Shown one piece after another: positions 34,028-42,707 of a DNA stretch of 64,000 nt; the first letter of the stretch is position 1; each line of letters starts with the position of its first letter. The notes below the pieces were generated by a model. It was given only the letters and a program-made list of their open reading frames with translations, was not told the DNA's origin and made no database searches. The position numbers were made by a program, and so were the translations under genes. Origin of the DNA: Solen grandis (taxonomy: Eukaryota > Mollusca > Bivalvia > Adapedonta > Solenidae). The stretch covers positions 14,985,362 through 15,049,361 of the forward strand of contig CM037795.1 in the NCBI GenBank assembly GCA_021229015.1. Direction: 5' to 3'.

Positions 34028-34816
34028 AATGACTGGAACATGACACCCGATCATCATTAATGATACAGCTACCATGGAAAACAAACCACATACAGTGATC
34101 AAAGCTCTAGAATCGTTGAGTCGGGAAAAGAACCCCAACGAAACGACAAGAGCTGGTAGAATCAGGATTAACAGAGATGGTGAAATCGTTCACCTTAGCT
34201 GCACGACTCATCTTAGAGAAAAAAGTAACCGTGCCAAAACAGACGATGAATTTTATGGAACGCAACAAAGACATTTTAAGACAGTTAGCATGTGGATCTG
34301 ACCACAAAACGACAACTTATTTTAAAACCTGGCGGTGGAGGTTTCCTTGGGGGCACCATCATTCGTACCCTGCTTCGATGGAACGGGACCAAAGCTGTGA
34401 GAAAATTTGGTTCAGTAGCAAGAAAACAACCACCCAAACGAAAGTCACCAGCCAGGAAACGGTCACGACAACAACCACGAAAACAGCCAACCAAACGCAA
34501 GTCACCAGTAAGGAAACAAACAAGGAAGAAGCAGGCATTGCCTCATGACCGATTTGTCACTGTAAGAAGAAAACGCTCTGTATCAACTGTAACACCAAAA
34601 GTATCCCCCATACTGATTCGACGTGATGTTACATCAGTGACATCATCCAAAGCATCACCACTTGTGGCCCAATTCTCTCCACTGACCTCATCTACTCCCC
34701 GTTCTAATAGAAGTTCGATGAGGTCTGGGTTGGCTACACCACAAGGATCAATGAAGGTTTCTCCAAACTCTACAGTTCGACGACTAATTGTTTGATCTTT
34801 CCAATTCTTCAAGTGG

Positions 34817-34846
34817 GCGTTCATCATCATCATCATCATCATCATC
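34817..34846. repeat. (TCA)n tract inside the basic gene
   Basis: About nine CAT/TCA repeats next to a frame change, a likely slippage site. Confidence 0.85.
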
Positions 34847-34964
34847 AAGATTTTCACCAATCCCAAGTCTCCATTCCCCTTTACCTACTGCCGTTACTGC
34901 GATGAGAAATTCAGGACCACTGAGTAGTGCTGGCAATATCGCTTTACAAGCCCTTCAACAGTGG

Positions 34965-34972
34965 TATAAATA
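34965..34972 (+). promoter_or_regulatory. TATA box of gene 35007
   Basis: TATAAATA lies 42 nt before the ATG at 35007 and overlaps the end of the preceding gene. Confidence 0.6.
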
Positions 34973-35006
34973 AAAGAGACCAAACATTTCATCATCATTT
35001 GTCATC

Positions 35007-35360
35007 ATGAAGCGCAAACAACCACTCGTTCGCAAACATGGCAAAATGTTGCTTGCTTTGACAGAAGCCTCGCCCAAATTTCGAAAGAAGATTATTCAAG
35101 AAGCACCAAAAGAATTGGTGGATTGTATTGCTGAATGTTGTCACAACATTTTAAAAGGCAATGTACCACTGTCAGAGGCTCAGAAGCGTCGATTGCATTC
35201 TAAGAGACAACACCTCCGACAGTTAGCGACCAAGAAAGTATCAGTTCGAAAAAAGAAAATCATTCTCAATCAGAAAGGTGGTTTTCTTCCCTGTTGGCAC
35301 TTGCACCACTCTTAACCAAAACAATTATACCACTCAAACCCTCCAGACCACACATGGCTG
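35007..35360 (+). pseudogene. GG-FL-motif protein, second paralogue, frameshifted at the hydrophobic tail
   Basis: The ATG at 35007 has a TATA box 42 nt upstream. About 90 residues are intact: a basic start (MKRKQPLVRKHGKMLLALTE), a Cys-containing helix (ELVDCIAECCHNILKGNVPL), then LRQLATKKVSVRKKKIIL and KGGFLP. At that point the frame shifts. The present frame ends at 35315, while the neighbouring frame continues with LLTKTIIPL, the hydrophobic end expected for this recurrent Polinton/adintovirus family. Same core as the gene at 34074. Probably a small virion or membrane-active protein (inference). Confidence 0.65.
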
Positions 35361-35821
35361 AGAAAACAACGAGTACAGTGACTGAAAAGAAAGAGCAAAA
35401 ACCGATGACCTTGAAAGATCAAATTCTAGACAGTGTTCCAACGACCATGCGGCGAAAGGCTACTCTTTTGATAAACATGCTGAAAGACCATCCTCACTTA
35501 AGTTGGGATGAACATGGCCTGTTAGAATATGATGGAAAACCCGTTGAAGGTTCAAATATTATTGATCTGGTCAATGATGTACTTCGACAGCGGAAAGGGT
35601 CAAATCCACGAGGATGGGAACAATTTTCTAGAGGACTGAGAGAGGTCAACATCCCACAAGAAGTCGTGGGCAATAAACGTCGATGGAATTTCATACAAAC
35701 ACCAGATGATGATGAAGAAGAAGAGGAGGAGGAGGAGGAAGATTTTCATGATAGTTTTGCCTACGCACCTACATCAAAGAAACGAAGACCTATTAAAAAG
35801 GAAGAACCCGAGGAGGTATGA
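35354..35821 (+). CDS. Conserved Polinton protein with acidic stretch, 155 aa
   Basis: The ATG at 35354 (MAEKTTSTVTEKKEQ) is chosen because the upstream part of this frame belongs to the shifted end of the previous gene. It has a helical body with RKATLLINMLKDHPHLSWDE, then KPVEGSNIIDLVNDVLRQRK and GWEQFSRGLREVNIPQEVVG, a run of nine Glu after DDDEE, and a nuclear-signal-like KKRRPIKKEE end. I recognise the SNI-DLVND … GW … NIP order as recurring in invertebrate Polintons, function unknown. The stop overlaps the integrase ATG (ATGA). Confidence 0.75.
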   Translation: MAEKTTSTVTEKKEQKPMTLKDQILDSVPTTMRRKATLLINMLKDHPHLSWDEHGLLEYDGKPVEGSNIIDLVNDVLRQRKGSNPRGWEQFSRGLREVNIPQEVVGNKRRWNFIQTPDDDEEEEEEEEEDFHDSFAYAPTSKKRRPIKKEEPEEV

Positions 35822-36927
35822 GCCCATTCGTTATGGGACGCCTACTAAAGAAGGACACGTTACTTCGTCACCTGTACTATGATACTGATAATCCTACGAG
35901 TTTTGGAGGAATTCATGGACTCTACAAGGCAGCGAAAAAACAGTTGAAATCTATCACTTTAGAGGATGTACGAGACTGGTTGAGAAGTCAAAGAACCTAC
36001 ACGTTGCATAAAACAATACGACGAAAATTTCGACGTCGACAGACTGTGGTAGGAGGTATCGATCATCAATGGCAAGCTGATCTCGCAGATATGCAACGTA
36101 AGTACAAAGAGAATTCACCATATCGCTACTTACTATGTGTCATTGATGTGTTTTCAAAATATGCTTGGATAATACCCATCATTGACAAAACTGGAAAGAC
36201 GCTCATTCAAGCCTTTCAGTCTATTCTAAAAGAAGGCCGAAAACCACTCTCTTTGCAAACAGACAAAGATCGAGAATTTTTTAACAAAGAATTTCAGAAG
36301 TTTCTAGACAAGCATTACATTCATTTCTTCACGTCTGAAAACCCAGAAACTAAATCGAGTATTGTTGAACGTTTTCAACGTACGCTTAAATCAAGAATGT
36401 GGAAATATTTTACTCATCACAAGACCCGTCATTATGTGGATGTACTGCAACTATCGGTACATGGCTACAATCATCATTTTCATCGAAGCATCGGACGTAC
36501 CCCTGCATCTGTGTCTAGAGAAAATGAGCATGAAGTCACAAAGACATTGTATGGCAACCATCAAAAGAAAAAAAAGAAATCAACTGATTTGAAAGTGGGT
36601 GATATAGTGCGCATCAATAAAACCAAGCAAATATTTGCCAAAGGCTATCTACCCAACTGGACAGTGGAATTGTTCAAAATGGTTCGCATCAACAGAACAC
36701 ATCCATTGACCGTAAACCTTGAAGACTTGGCTGGAGAAACTATCGCCGGATCCTTCTACAGGGATGAAATTCAACATATAAAAGATGATGAGCTATACGA
36801 AGTGGAATCAGTTCTTGATCGGCGTACAAGGCGTGTAGGCGGTAAAACTGTTCAAGAAGTGAAAGTGAAGTGGCTTGGATATCCTAAAAAGTTTAACAGC
36901 TGGATTCCAAAATCGCATTTAGTATAA
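35818..36927 (+). CDS. Polinton integrase, DD35E core plus chromodomain, 369 aa
   Basis: Retroviral-type integrase expected to insert the element and make its 6-bp target duplication. Catalytic triad: D88 (WQADLADM), D149 (LQTDKD) and E184 (SSIVERF), with D to E spaced 35. A basic N-terminal part with RRKFRRRQ precedes the core. An SH3-like segment (LKVGDIVRINKTK, ~258-270) and a C-terminal chromodomain (YEVESVLDRRTRR … VKVKWLGYPKKFNSWIP, ~327-367) follow, which may steer insertion to marked chromatin. The frame is intact with no missing residue. The start overlaps the stop of the preceding gene by ATGA. Confidence 0.96.
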   Translation: MSPFVMGRLLKKDTLLRHLYYDTDNPTSFGGIHGLYKAAKKQLKSITLEDVRDWLRSQRTYTLHKTIRRKFRRRQTVVGGIDHQWQADLADMQRKYKENSPYRYLLCVIDVFSKYAWIIPIIDKTGKTLIQAFQSILKEGRKPLSLQTDKDREFFNKEFQKFLDKHYIHFFTSENPETKSSIVERFQRTLKSRMWKYFTHHKTRHYVDVLQLSVHGYNHHFHRSIGRTPASVSRENEHEVTKTLYGNHQKKKKKSTDLKVGDIVRINKTKQIFAKGYLPNWTVELFKMVRINRTHPLTVNLEDLAGETIAGSFYRDEIQHIKDDELYEVESVLDRRTRRVGGKTVQEVKVKWLGYPKKFNSWIPKSHLV

Positions 36928-36939
36928 AGTATAAACGTC

Positions 36940-37187
36940 ATGAACAGCATGTCTCAGTCCGATACCAGCAGTGTTCAGGTAGCAACAGTATACAGACAGG
37001 AAAAAGTGAGGTACCAAACAACAGAATCACTTTCTTGACACAGATTGTGATCATCTTTATCATCGTCATCGTGTCATTAGTGAACCTGTGTCTCAACAGT
37101 CCAGATCGTGAACTTTGGCTGCTGCTGATGAGTACTTCTATCGGATACATTCTTCCAAACCCAAGTTTAAAATTTAAGAAATCATGA
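36940..37187 (+). pseudogene. Small two-helix membrane protein, one frameshift
   Basis: The ATG at 36940 gives a 31-codon frame that stops. A neighbouring frame then carries two membrane segments: IVIIFIIVIVSLVNLCL, and LWLLLMSTSIGYILPNP followed by a basic end. It closes at 37185-37187, overlapping the ATG of the next gene (ATGA). Small proteins with this LLPNP-type end sit just before the penton-like gene in other Polintons. The shift lies between ~36985 and 37010. Likely a virion or host-membrane protein (inference). Confidence 0.6.
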
Positions 37188-38025
37188 ACTCTTTCTACAT
37201 CACTCTCATCAGTGATAGTTCGATGGCATTGTACCCAAACAACACACAATGTTGTTTTAGAACCAAGCTGGCAAAAACCATCGATGTCGACAAACAAGAT
37301 TGGGAAGTGGCTCTCGTGGAAATGATCGTTCCCACACAAGTCAGAAACATCGAAAAGGATGAAGGAAAATTCTACGTCGTGACAAAAGATCCAGAACTGG
37401 CTACAGCCTTTTCACAAGTGAAAAACGGGTGTGAATTAGAAGGCAAAAATGGACAATTCCCCTTTGTATTCCTGCAGGCATCTATGCGTCACCACAACAT
37501 CTCACTGACGAAATGGACAAGGCTATTAAACAAGCCACTAAAACAATTTTAACTCAAAGAAACCTCACATTTGGACTTGATTTTTCCGGCTTGTCAAAAC
37601 GTGTCAAGTTTACCGATAATAGTGGATCAAAGATCGGCTTGGAACTTCATCCATCCCTCCTTACGAAACTTGGAGGAGAAGGAAGTACTGAGGTGTTTCC
37701 GGACAGAGACAACAGCAGATTCAAGTACGGTGTGGACCTCTTCACGAAGATGAACCATCTGTTTGTATATACCGATCTGGCAGAACACACTTTGGTAGGG
37801 GATGTCGAAGCACCCATTTTACGCGTTGTGCCATTTGACACAAAAATAAAAGCAGGGTCTAATCCACACATGCACTTTGAATTTCTAAATCTACACTACA
37901 TACCTGTCAGCAGATCATATTTCAACGAGATCAGTATCAATATAACCGGCGACACAGGGGATTCAGTTCATTTCACTCACGGGAAGTCGATGGTGAAGCT
38001 TCATTTTAAAAGAAAGACACGATGA
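37184..38025 (+). pseudogene. Minor capsid (penton-like, single jelly-roll) protein, one frameshift
   Basis: The first frame (37184-37552) begins MNSFYITLISDSSMALYPNN and has the WEVALVEMIVP strand typical of the Polinton/adintovirus minor capsid protein. The second frame (to 38025) continues with FVYTDLAEHTLVGDVEAPIL, a FLNLHYIPV strand and a KLHFKRK end. The change of frame is near 37480-37515. In the family this protein forms capsid vertices, equivalent to adenovirus penton base. Apart from the single shift the sequence is well preserved. The stop overlaps the ATG of the pVI-like gene. Confidence 0.82.
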
Positions 38026-38310
38026 TTCCAGTTTACCGTGGTCAAGCTCGACAAGTCGGATATGGTTTGGGTTCCATGTTCAAGAAAATGGCCAGCAACA
38101 TCTTACCCATGGTGAAACCCATCGTGAACTCAGGACTACAGACTCTGAAAAAAGAGGGCTTTAAACAAGGTATATGAGCCGTAAAAGATATTCTGTCTGG
38201 CCAAAATGTAAAGACAGTGATCAAGAAACGGGGTAAAGCATTGTTGAAAGATGTGGGTCAGAAAACTCTGAGAGGTATAAAGCTTCGAGAATTCAAAGGA
38301 GACACAACAA
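38022..38310 (+). pseudogene. pVI-like small virion protein, stop codon and truncated by insertion
   Basis: The ATG at 38022 overlaps the penton-like stop. The N-terminus (IPVYRGQARQVGYGLGSMFK) has the Gly-rich then amphipathic character of Polinton proteins compared with adenovirus pVI, which links capsid to genome and disrupts membranes during entry. An in-frame TGA occurs at codon 52 (38175-38177). Beyond it the same frame stays open with KTVIKKRGKALLKDVGQKTL and then runs into the foldback-ended repeat at 38311. Only ~40 nt separate the far side of the insertion from the major capsid gene, so any lost C-terminus was short or deleted. Confidence 0.6.
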
Positions 38311-39646
38311 ACAAGAGGCCCATGATGGCCCTAAATCGCTCACCTGAGATTAATAGGTTGACCAAAGGAACATCTGTACCAATTTATTTTAAAATCTGGC
38401 CAGTAGTTTTGAAGAAGATGATTTTTAAAGTTTTCATATTTTTTTTCTTTTTGTTGCCATGGCAACCAGAGTTCTATATGGATCAAGTTTATTTTAGGAA
38501 CTTTTGTGAAGGTTGACCCAAGGACCATTCCTGCCAAGTTTAATCAAATTCTGTCCAGTGGTTTCAGAGTAAATGTTGATTAAAGTGTTCCCTATATGCA
38601 TATAAGGCAAATAAGCCCCGCCCCTTGCGGCCATGTTTTTTACGGATCGGAAAATTTTTAGCAACTTTGGTAGAGGTTGACCCAAGGAACATCTGTACCA
38701 ATTTATTTTGAAATCTGGCCAGTAGTTTTAAAGAAGATGATTTTTAAAGTTTTCATTATTTTTCTTTTTGTTGCCATGGCAACCAGAGTTCTACATGGAT
38801 CAAGTTTATTTTAGAAACTTTTCTGAAGGTTGACCCAAGGATCATCTCTGCCAAATTTAATCAAATTCTGTCCAGTGGTTTCAGAGGAGATGTTGTTTAA
38901 AGGTTTCTCTATATACATATAAGGCAAATAAGCCCCGCACCTGGCGGCCATGTTTTTTTACGGATCGGAATAATTTTTGCAACTTTGGTAGAGGTTGACC
39001 CAAGGAACATCTGTACCAAATTATTTTGAAATCTGGCCAGTAGTTTTGAAGGACATGATTTTTGAAGTTTTCATTTTCTTTTTTGCTGTTGCCATAGCGA
39101 CCAGAATTCTACATGGATAAAGTTTATTTTAGCAACTTTTGTGAAGGTTGACCCAAGGATCATCCCTGCCAAGTTTAATCAAATTCTGTCCAGTGGTTTC
39201 AGAGGAGATGTTGCTTAAATGTTTCTCTATATACATATATGGCAAAGAAGCCCCGCCCCTGGCGGCCATGTTTTTTTACGGATCGGAATAATTTTAGCAA
39301 CTTAACTTTGGTAGAGGTTGACCCAAGGAACATCTGTACCAATTTATTTTGAAATCTGGCCAGTAGTTTTGAAGGAGATGATTTTTAAAGTTTTCAAATT
39401 ATTTTTCTTTTTGTAGCCATGGCAACCAGAGTTCTACATGGATCCACTTTATTTTAGCAACTTTTGTAGAGCCTCACCCAAGGAACATTCCTGCCAAGTT
39501 TCATCAAATTCTGTCCAGCGGTTCCAGAGGAGATGTCGTTTAAAGCAAATTGTTGACGACGCACGACTCACGACGCACGACGACGGACGCAGGACGAAGG
39601 GCGATCACAAAAGCTCACCTTGAGCACTTTGTGCTCAGGTGAGCTA
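38311..39646. mobile_element. Foldback-ended host repeat inserted in the Polinton (3-4 internal ~317-bp units)
   Basis: It starts ACAAGAGGCCCATGATGGCC and has GCTCACCTGAG near the left end and the inverse CTCAGGTGAGC at the right end, followed by an A-rich stretch. The interior is a tandem array: GGCCATGTTTTT recurs at ~38630, 38946 and 39265, so units are ~317 bp. Same family as 18421-18741 and 19661-20030. It separates the pVI-like and major capsid genes. No open frame of its own. Target duplication not clear. Confidence 0.85.
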
Positions 39647-39696
39647 AAAAAAAGAAAAATCTCATCACGACCGTTAGATATTTTTGATTGAACAAC

Positions 39697-40921
39697 ATGA
39701 TGCAACACGGCTCTTGTGAGTGTAGCAAAACTGAACTTGATGTGACACATGTCCCACCTACCATGACAGCAATGCAAGATGCACAGTGGACAGAACATTA
39801 TCCTGTGTCAGCACTGAGCAATTCATCTCCCATTGAATTTGTAATTCCTGCTCAATCAGAAAAGTGGACTGATATCAACCAGAGCTATTTGTACTTGAAA
39901 GTCAAAGTAGTCAAACCGGATGGCACTAATCTGGCTGGCGAACTGATCACCAATAATGCTGACACATATGCGTACCGGGCCTACATTATGAATTTGCTGT
40001 CTTATTCTACGGACAGTAAATCAACACAGCTCTACGCTACGGAAATGTGGAGTCCTGACACGGCGGGTCATATGCAAGAGCATACAGTTGCGGAAGATAA
40101 TGAAGGATTTAAAAAAAGAAGAACACGTATCCACCAGAGTCGTGTTCTGGAAATGTGCGGACGTCTGCATTTAGACCTGTGTTTGCAAGACAAGTACCTC
40201 CCAAATGGTGTAGAGATACGACTGCGACTCAACAGAACCCCAGTCAGTTTTTGCCTGTTTGGAGCAGAGGCAAAAATCCAGTTAATTCAAGCTGGATTCA
40301 ATGTTCGGACTGTTGACCTGTTACCCGTAGTGGCCAACAACTTAAACCAGACCATCGCTCAACATGGCATGAAGATCCCAATTCGCCGAGCTGAGGTGAA
40401 AACTTTCACCATTCCTGGAGGCTAGCCATCAAAGATTGAAGATCATTTATTACAAGGACAGTTGCCCAAACGTATCATTCTGGGCCTGGTAAAGAATAAA
40501 GACATGAACGGCGATGTGGCAACCAACCCATTTGATTTTCAACATTTCAACTTGTCTAAGTTAGAAGTCAGTGTAGACGGAAAGACGACACACAACTTGC
40601 CGTTCCAGCCCAGCTTTCCCACAGGAGAAATTTTGAGATCATACATGTCCCTGCATCAAGCCACGGGATCACTCGGTTTAAAACCGCTCCATGGGTCTGA
40701 CAATGGACGATTACATGCAGGGGTACACACTGTGGGGCACTGACTTAACGCCAGATCAAGGATCAGAAGAGGGACAGCTGCATCCTATAAAAACGGGGAA
40801 CTTGCGAATCGAGCTTCAGTTTCGTGCACCTCTTGGTGACCCCATCAACGTGATTGTGTATGCCGAATACGACAGTCAGATAGAGATTAACGGGTTCAGA
40901 GAAGTCATCACAGACTATTAA
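39697..40921 (+). pseudogene. Major capsid protein (double jelly-roll), one stop and one frameshift
   Basis: The ATG at 39697 (another at 39700) starts the hexon-like capsid protein. Family landmarks: SNSSPIEFVIPAQSEKWTD near the start, YLKVKVVKPDGTNL, NTYAYR-like DTYAYRAYIMNLLSYS, then RLNRTPVSFCL, and a C-terminal RIELQFRAPLGDPINVIVYA. An in-frame TAG lies at 40423-40425 and a frameshift at ~40660-40690. The stretch between KPDGTNL and the TYAYR block looks ~20-25 residues shorter than I expect for the family, so an in-frame internal deletion is possible. No promoter-like element was found between the insertion and the ATG. Confidence 0.88.
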
Positions 40922-40923
40922 CC

Positions 40924-41370
40924 ATGAGTAAATCAGGAGAACAGCTGGCCAAACAACTATACGAAGAAATCTTGAATAGGCGACACGATATTGTAAAGAG
41001 TTTAAACCATCATGTGGTGCATGAACTTCAGACACACCTCTTTGATATCGTGAAAGAAAACTGTTATGGTTGCATTGTTGATCATCCCAGTCAGACCCAA
41101 CATCCCCTATGTTTGTTAAGCAGCAAAAGTAAGTGGGTCGAGATGTTTCTGAAAAGTGCACTAAAAAAACTGGACTTGTATCAAGTGATGGAAAGATGGT
41201 ACGCTGAACTACAAAACATGGATCTCACACGCGCTGAGAAAGCTGATGCTTATCAGATGTGGGCAAATATAAAGGCTAGTGTAGATGTGAAAAAGATCAC
41301 ACCATTGGAAGCTTTTGAGTGCGAATGGGCGGAACGAATTAAACAAGATTGGGAAAATGGAAACGATTGA
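40924..41370 (+). CDS. Conserved Polinton protein, 148 aa (C-x2-C … DHPSQ … C motif)
   Basis: Starts 3 nt after the capsid stop. Soluble and helical. The motif CYGCIVDHPSQTQHPLC recurs in small Polinton proteins of unknown function and may bind zinc. The rest is charged helices (LYQVMERWYAEL, a RAEKADAYQMWA block). The frame is intact. Its last 14 nt overlap the protease start. Confidence 0.75.
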   Translation: MSKSGEQLAKQLYEEILNRRHDIVKSLNHHVVHELQTHLFDIVKENCYGCIVDHPSQTQHPLCLLSSKSKWVEMFLKSALKKLDLYQVMERWYAELQNMDLTRAEKADAYQMWANIKASVDVKKITPLEAFECEWAERIKQDWENGND

Positions 41371-41956
41371 GTTGCAGTATATTTTGGATCATTCACCAAT
41401 TCTAGCTCCCTTGAATGCCATGGTATGTGCTAAAGATCAGCTACCACAACGCAGACCAGAGAATGTAAAAGCTTACATAGTGAATACCCACAATTCGACT
41501 CAACCTGGTGAACATTGGGTGGCTGTGTTTTTCAATGATAAATCGACTTACTACTTTGATTCGTATGGACAAAAACCACTCCATCGTGACATTCAACGTT
41601 TCTTGGAAAGACATGGACCCTATACATGGAATCTCATGAGACTTCAAGGATACAACACGTTTGTGTGTGGAGCATATTGTTTGTTTGCTTTGCATTTTCT
41701 TGTTCAAGGATGTGATTTAACACGGGTGCTTAGAGCTAAATTCCGGACAGAGGATCAACCTCACTTCAATTTGAACGATTCCAATGTGGGATGTTGGTTT
41801 TACCAGAACTATGCAGAACTGTACAAACGTGCAAGAAGACAAGTGTGTAATCAGCACCAACAAACATGCACAGCTAAACATCCACCAAAGTTTGGAGATG
41901 GTCGTGCGTGTTTTGAATTACTGACGAATAGTTTGGACCAATTCTACTTTCATTAA
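41357..41956 (+). CDS. Adenain-like cysteine protease, 199 aa
   Basis: Maturation protease of the particle, a ULP1/adenovirus-protease fold. Catalytic residues in order: H53 (GEHWVAVFF), D68 (YYFDSYG), oxyanion Q97 (LQGYN) and nucleophile C104 (FVCGAYC). The Q-to-C distance of seven matches adenain. The start at 41357 (METIELQYIL) is preferred over an upstream alternative because the family begins close to this point. The frame is intact, about 200 residues as expected. It ends the plus-strand core cluster; AATAAA at 42042-42047 serves the cluster end. Confidence 0.92.
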   Translation: METIELQYILDHSPILAPLNAMVCAKDQLPQRRPENVKAYIVNTHNSTQPGEHWVAVFFNDKSTYYFDSYGQKPLHRDIQRFLERHGPYTWNLMRLQGYNTFVCGAYCLFALHFLVQGCDLTRVLRAKFRTEDQPHFNLNDSNVGCWFYQNYAELYKRARRQVCNQHQQTCTAKHPPKFGDGRACFELLTNSLDQFYFH

Positions 41957-42041
41957 AGTGCAGTGTTATGTACTTGTTGTTGATAGTGTTTGCATTGTTC
42001 ATATTGTTTGTTCATATTTTGTTGCAATGTTCATAGAGTTC

Positions 42042-42047
42042 AATAAA
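42042..42047 (+). terminator. AATAAA poly(A) signal after the protease
   Basis: CAATAAAATG lies 86 nt after the protease stop, after repeated TGTTCAT phrases. The core genes thus appear to use ordinary polyadenylation, unlike the end genes. Confidence 0.6.
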
Positions 42048-42110
42048 ATGCTAAAACTGATTTGATTTCTTGTTGTTTATGTTTATCTTACACATTAACA
42101 ATTGTGATAT

Positions 42111-42149
42111 ATTCCCTCTCGAATATAGTTGATGGCCCTGAAAAGGGCT
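42111..42149 (-). terminator. Histone-type 3' stem-loop plus downstream element (RING gene)
   Basis: On the minus strand, GCCCTTTTCAGGGC (42135-42148) keeps five stem pairs and the TTTC loop, with the outermost pair mismatched (A against C). It lies 34 nt after the stop at 42184. The purine-rich CGAGAGGGAAT (42111-42121) follows. More diverged than the other four. Confidence 0.7.
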
Positions 42150-42183
42150 GTTTTTGGTTTTTGTGATCCTAAACTACTCGGAG

Positions 42184-42447
42184 TCACCCTACTAACTCTG
42201 CATAACCAGGGTCAAACCATATGCCATAATAAGCTGAACGCACTGTAGGCCCATGTTTAGCGAAAACACAGGCAGGCAAGGCATTCACTTGATAGGGTGC
42301 CCTACGAAACGGGCACTTCTGAAGCCGTGTGAAGCACCTGACGCATACAATGTCCTGACATCGACACTGGTTTATGTGGTATATATCCTCCTCCCTCTCC
42401 TCTAAACACACACCACACTTTTCGAACCAGAGTTTTTGTTCGGACAT
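42184..42447 (-). CDS. RING-finger-like accessory protein, 87 aa
   Basis: Probable E3 ubiquitin-ligase-type protein. The ATG at 42447 (MSEQKLWFEK) is the first after a TATATAAG box (42483-42490 on the minus strand), 36 nt away. Zinc ligands: C11, C14, C28, C30, C35, C38 and C45. The expected last cysteine is an arginine (CPFRRAPY; codon CGT, one base from the cysteine codon TGT), so the second site lacks a ligand. The remaining ~40 residues have no known motif. It runs divergently from the Pro/Gln-rich gene across a bidirectional module and ends with a histone-type hairpin. Viral RING proteins commonly redirect host protein turnover (family knowledge). Confidence 0.75.
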   Translation of the reverse strand: MSEQKLWFEKCGVCLEEREEDIYHINQCRCQDIVCVRCFTRLQKCPFRRAPYQVNALPACVFAKHGPTVRSAYYGIWFDPGYAELVG

Positions 42448-42482
42448 TGTGATTTCATCCTTCTTCTTTAAAAAAAACAACA

Positions 42483-42672
42483 CTTATATAGTTATGAAAA
42501 AAGTAGGTAAGTAGGTCAATCCACCCCATGTCAAGGCCAAAGGCAATGCTATCCAACTCAGGTCAAGGTTAAACTTCGCGTCATTTTTTCATTGGATGGA
42601 AATTACGTTCTCTGATTGGTTTGTGCCAACACTCAATAGAAAGTAGGTCAATCCGCCTCAAGACTATAAAAG
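42483..42672. promoter_or_regulatory. Bidirectional promoter module R1
   Basis: Minus side: TATATAAG (42483-42490). Plus side: TATAAAAG (42665-42672). Between them: AGGTCA at 42513, 42560 (CAGGTCAAGGTTA) and 42645, and two CCAAT boxes as ATTGG at 42591 and 42615. Blocks GTCAAGGCCAAAGGCAATGC and ATCCAACTCAGGTCAAGG are shared almost exactly with module R2. Confidence 0.8.
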
Positions 42673-42707
42673 CACACTGCATCGTATCTTAATCCCACTA
42701 CCCAACC

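Larger units (their letters stand above)
34074..34973 (+). pseudogene. Basic GG-FL-motif protein, first of two paralogues, frameshifted
   Basis: The ATG at 34074 starts a ~75-codon frame. Coding signal moves to a second frame (~34177, …NKDILRQLACG) and then a third (to 34795). The third has KRQLILKPGGGGFLGG, a short hydrophobic stretch, a long Lys/Arg/Pro/Ser-rich tail (KQPPKRKSPARKRSRQQPRK), and then Ser/Thr-Pro-rich sequence. A further shift at the (TCA)n tract would add a tail ending at 34973. The L-R-Q-L-A … GG-F-L core is shared with the next gene. Proteins with this core recur in Polintons and adintoviruses. The basic tail suggests DNA binding in the particle (inference). Confidence 0.6.
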
